A stretch of 64,000 nt of DNA from Thermoplasmata archaeon (GTDB lineage: Archaea; Thermoplasmatota; Thermoplasmata; Lutacidiplasmatales; UBA184). The translations under genes and the position numbers were made by a program. This document shows positions 61,572 to 64,000 of the stretch, piece by piece. The number at the start of each line of letters is the position of its first letter. Within the stretch, counting starts at the first letter, position 1. The stretch lies in NCBI GenBank assembly GCA_021798415.1, contig JAJZGO010000001.1, positions 1 to 64,000 of the forward strand. The letters run 5' to 3'. Below the pieces are notes generated by a model that did not search any database, was not told the DNA's origin, and saw only the letters and a list, made by a program, of their open reading frames with translations.

Positions 61572-63173
61572 GTGGTCGCGCACCGGCCCGAGACCGCGCA
61601 CGCCGGCGGGCCGGAGCCGGCCTCCGCCCTCGACGGGATCAACCCGGAGCAGCACCGGATCCTCGCGTACGCGAGCGCGATCGGCCCCGAGTTCGACTTC
61701 ACCCTCCTCGCGACCGCGATGGGGATCGACGAGGAAGTTCTCTCCGAAGAGGTCGAGCGCCTCGTCCACCTCGGCCTCTTGCGCGAGCGCCCCGGCGGCG
61801 AGCGGTTCGCCTTCGTCGAGGAGGCCGCGCGGGCGCGCATCTACCGCTCCCTCACCGAGAGCCGGCTGCGCGTCCTCCACCGAAAGATCGCGGAGGTCCT
61901 CGAGCGGACGCACCCGGACCCGCCTCCCGAGGTCCTCGCCGAGCTCGGCCGACACTACTTCCTCGGGAAGGTACCGTCGAAGTCGTACGAGTACAACCGC
62001 CGAGCGGCCGAACTCGCCCGCTCCCAGGACGCCCCGGACGTGGCCGCCCACCACCTCCAGCGCGCCCTCCTCGACCTGGTCGCGCTCGGCGGCGACCGGC
62101 GCCGCGAGCGGGCCGAGCTCGCGGAGGCGCTCGGCGACCTCGCCTACTCGACCGGCGACTTCTCAGCCGCGGACCGGTCGTACCGCGAAGCGCTCGAGCT
62201 TCTCGGGAACGACGAGCCACCGCTGCGCGCCCGCCTTCTGCTGGCCCGCGCCGAGATCGCCCGCGAGGGCCTCAACGTCGACCGCGCGGTCGAAGGCGCG
62301 CTGGCGGCCCAAGAGCTGTTCGAGGAGGCGGGCGACCGAATCGGGGTCGCCCAGACGTTCCGCCTGTTGGGCCGCCTCGAGTTCCAGCGCGGCGCCTACC
62401 GCGAGGCGCTCGAGGAGAGCATGCGGGCCCTCGACCAACTCGCGCCGGGCGAAGCCCCGAGGTTCCTCGGCCGCCTCTCGATCGACATCGGCAACTCGTT
62501 CGCCCTCCTCGGCCAAGAGGTCCGCCCGGTCGCGATCGAATGGTACGAGCGGGCGGTCGCGCGGCTCCGGGAGGCCGGCGACTGGACCGAGCTCGCCCGG
62601 GCGTACCACAACCTCGGGGTCGCGGTCGGGGAGACGCACCCGCAGGACGGGCTCGACTACCTCGAACGAGCCCGAGAGGCGGCCGAACGCGCGCACGACC
62701 CCCGGTCGACGGGCCGCGCGCTCCTCTCGGGCGTCGAGATGCGCCTCGCGCTCGGCGACCTCGAGGAGGCGTCGCGGGACAACGAGCAGGCCGGTCGGCT
62801 TCTCGCGCGCCTCGGCGACGACCTCGGCAACGAGCAGGTCGCGGTCAACCGCGGCCGGATGGCCGAAAAGCGGGGACAGTGGGACGAAGCCGAGCAGGCC
62901 TACGCCCACGCCGCCGACATGTGCCGTCGGCTGAAGCTTCCCGCGGACCAGGCCGAGGTCGAGTTCTACCTCGCCCGACTCCGACATAAGACGCGGGACC
63001 GCGAGGGCGCCCGCCGAGCCTACCGCGCGGCCGCCGAGCTCGGGCTCCCGACGGTGCGCCCCCACCTCGCCTCGGCGTTCGAGGACCTCGGCCGCCAGCT
63101 TGACGAGCCCTCCTCCTCCCAGGATCCTCCCGAATCCGCGGCGGACCGGCCCCCCCGGCGCGGGGACGACTAG
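61572..63173 (+). CDS. Winged-helix and TPR-repeat protein (STAND-like without NTPase)
   Basis: A 533-residue protein. Residues 25-110 (QHRILAYASAIGPEFDFTLL, EEVERLVHLGLLRERP, SLTESRLRVLHRKIAEVLE) match the winged-helix segment that follows the NTPase in STAND ATPases of the MalT/adenylate-cyclase-linked kind. About eight TPR-like repeats fill residues 120-500. The tail is Pro/Asp/Arg-rich. The NTPase that normally precedes this part is missing, but the next gene encodes one. GTG 61572 has a TATA-like ATTTAACC (61541-61548) about 25-30 nt upstream, so it is leaderless. Confidence 0.8.
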   Translation: MVAHRPETAHAGGPEPASALDGINPEQHRILAYASAIGPEFDFTLLATAMGIDEEVLSEEVERLVHLGLLRERPGGERFAFVEEAARARIYRSLTESRLRVLHRKIAEVLERTHPDPPPEVLAELGRHYFLGKVPSKSYEYNRRAAELARSQDAPDVAAHHLQRALLDLVALGGDRRRERAELAEALGDLAYSTGDFSAADRSYREALELLGNDEPPLRARLLLARAEIAREGLNVDRAVEGALAAQELFEEAGDRIGVAQTFRLLGRLEFQRGAYREALEESMRALDQLAPGEAPRFLGRLSIDIGNSFALLGQEVRPVAIEWYERAVARLREAGDWTELARAYHNLGVAVGETHPQDGLDYLERAREAAERAHDPRSTGRALLSGVEMRLALGDLEEASRDNEQAGRLLARLGDDLGNEQVAVNRGRMAEKRGQWDEAEQAYAHAADMCRRLKLPADQAEVEFYLARLRHKTRDREGARRAYRAAAELGLPTVRPHLASAFEDLGRQLDEPSSSQDPPESAADRPPRRGDD

Positions 63174-63195
63174 GGCGCTCCGGGGGAAGAGGTTC

Positions 63196-64000
63196 ATGAC
63201 CCGGGGGCCCACGTCGACCCGCTCGGCCGCCCCGCCCCTTTTCGGCCGCGACGAGGCGCTGAGCGAGGTAGACGAGCTGCTCGCCCGGGCGGCCGGGGGC
63301 GCGGGGGGCGGGCTGCTCCTCGTCGGAGCCGACGGGATCGGCAAGAGCCACCTCCTCCGGGCAACGGCCGAGCGGGCCCGCGCCCGGGGGTTCCGGGTCC
63401 GGACGGGACGCGCCCTCCCCGAGGAGCTCCCGACGCCGTTCTCCCTCGTCCGGGACCTCCTTGACGCCCCTCCCGACGACGACCGTCGGACGGGCGCGTC
63501 GCCCGGGAACGGCGACTCGATCGCCGCGCTGCTCGCGCCGCTAGCGGTGCCGGTCGCGGTACCCGAACGGGGCCGAACGGACCCCGGCTCGTCGGACGAG
63601 CTCGAACGTCTGCTCGCTCCCCTCGGGAACACCGTGGTCGAAGGGCTCGGTGCGAGCCGCGAGGAGCTTCTCGGCCGGCTCGAGGACCGCTTCCGCGACC
63701 TGGCCCGGCGCGGACCGCTCCTGCTCGCCGTCGACGACCTCGACCTCGCCGACGCGTCGTCCCTCGAGTTCCTGAAGCGCCTCGCGACCGCCCTCCCCGA
63801 GACCTCCCTCGCCCTGATCGCCACGCTCGGCCCGCGGCCCCGGGTCCCGTCGGGGACGGCCACGGCGGTCGAAGCCCTCGTTGGGACCGCTTCGCTCCGC
63901 TCGGTCACGCTAGGCCCGCTATCGGTCGTCGAGGTCACGGAGCTCGTCCGGTCGATCCTGGGAGGCGCCGACCCGGACCCGCAGGAGGTGTTGCGCTGGC
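63196..64000 (+). CDS. AAA/STAND-type ATPase, 3' partial
   Basis: The frame from ATG 63196 stays open to the window end (268 codons). It begins with PPLFGRDEALSEVDELLARA, the usual opening of AAA_16/STAND ATPases, followed by Walker A in GADGIGKSH (near residue 50) and Walker B-like LLLAVDDLDLAD (near 180). The rest of the protein, probably winged helix and repeats, lies outside. It starts 22 bp after the TPR gene on the same strand, so the two form an operon and may work together. Confidence 0.78.
   Translation, partial: MTRGPTSTRSAAPPLFGRDEALSEVDELLARAAGGAGGGLLLVGADGIGKSHLLRATAERARARGFRVRTGRALPEELPTPFSLVRDLLDAPPDDDRRTGASPGNGDSIAALLAPLAVPVAVPERGRTDPGSSDELERLLAPLGNTVVEGLGASREELLGRLEDRFRDLARRGPLLLAVDDLDLADASSLEFLKRLATALPETSLALIATLGPRPRVPSGTATAVEALVGTASLRSVTLGPLSVVEVTELVRSILGGADPDPQEVLRW

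Overview
This window is about 64 kb of GC-rich archaeal chromosome, most likely from the Thermoplasmatota. Archaeal markers are the DnaG-type primase end, the block rpoE1-spt4-dephospho-CoA kinase-eS24-eS31, a type II GAPDH, an archaeal/eukaryotic-type prolyl-tRNA synthetase and a DUF373 protein. Many genes carry a TATA box close to CTTATA about 20-30 nt before a start codon with no room for a leader. The 23S rRNA gene stands alone, with its own promoter, processing stem and T-rich end; unlinked rRNA genes are known from Thermoplasma. The high GC and aerobic-looking genes (transhydrogenase, acyl-CoA dehydrogenase, heme genes, hemerythrin) suggest a terrestrial, high-GC lineage, but that placement is inference.

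Layout. 1-14.6 kb: housekeeping genes (primase end, LonB-like ATPase, tRNA-Val, a regulator, methyltransferases, a three-gene transhydrogenase operon, L-2-hydroxyglutarate oxidase, a solitary DNA methyltransferase, a glycosyltransferase and an exonuclease). 14.66-17.64 kb: 23S rRNA on the minus strand. 17.8-21.6 kb: Cas4-like nuclease, nucleotidyltransferase, glutamine amidotransferase and two tandem A-type Fe-S carriers, the second with a striking Gly/Cys-rich insertion. 21.7-37.2 kb: an accessory-looking region with long gene-poor spacers, single genes, a 102-bp repeat in two copies around an apparently inactive M29 peptidase, and a nucleotidyl cyclase-TolB-TPR protein of bacterial architecture. 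37.2-39.1 kb: a CAU tRNA, a tRNA-Asn with a 32-nt T-loop intron, a winged-helix regulator and an IS630-type element with an A8 frameshift site.

39.1-49.4 kb: an MBL hydrolase, a decayed cyclic-nucleotide-binding gene, a heme cluster (ferrochelatase, HemJ/CopD-like membrane protein, AhbD-like radical SAM protein), a MarR-MFS pair, a dienelactone hydrolase, a hemerythrin coupled to a polytopic membrane protein, and tRNA-Arg. 49.7-64 kb: thioredoxin, the transcription/translation operon, GAPDH, acyl-CoA dehydrogenase, ThiL, glutamate dehydrogenase, a phosphoribosyltransferase, ProRS, and at the right edge a winged-helix/TPR gene followed by an AAA ATPase gene that runs off the window.

The strongest points for follow-up are the tRNA-Asn intron, the Gly/Cys-rich carrier, the stand-alone 23S unit, the cyclase together with the broken cNMP receptor, and the split STAND-like pair. 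No CRISPR array was seen.
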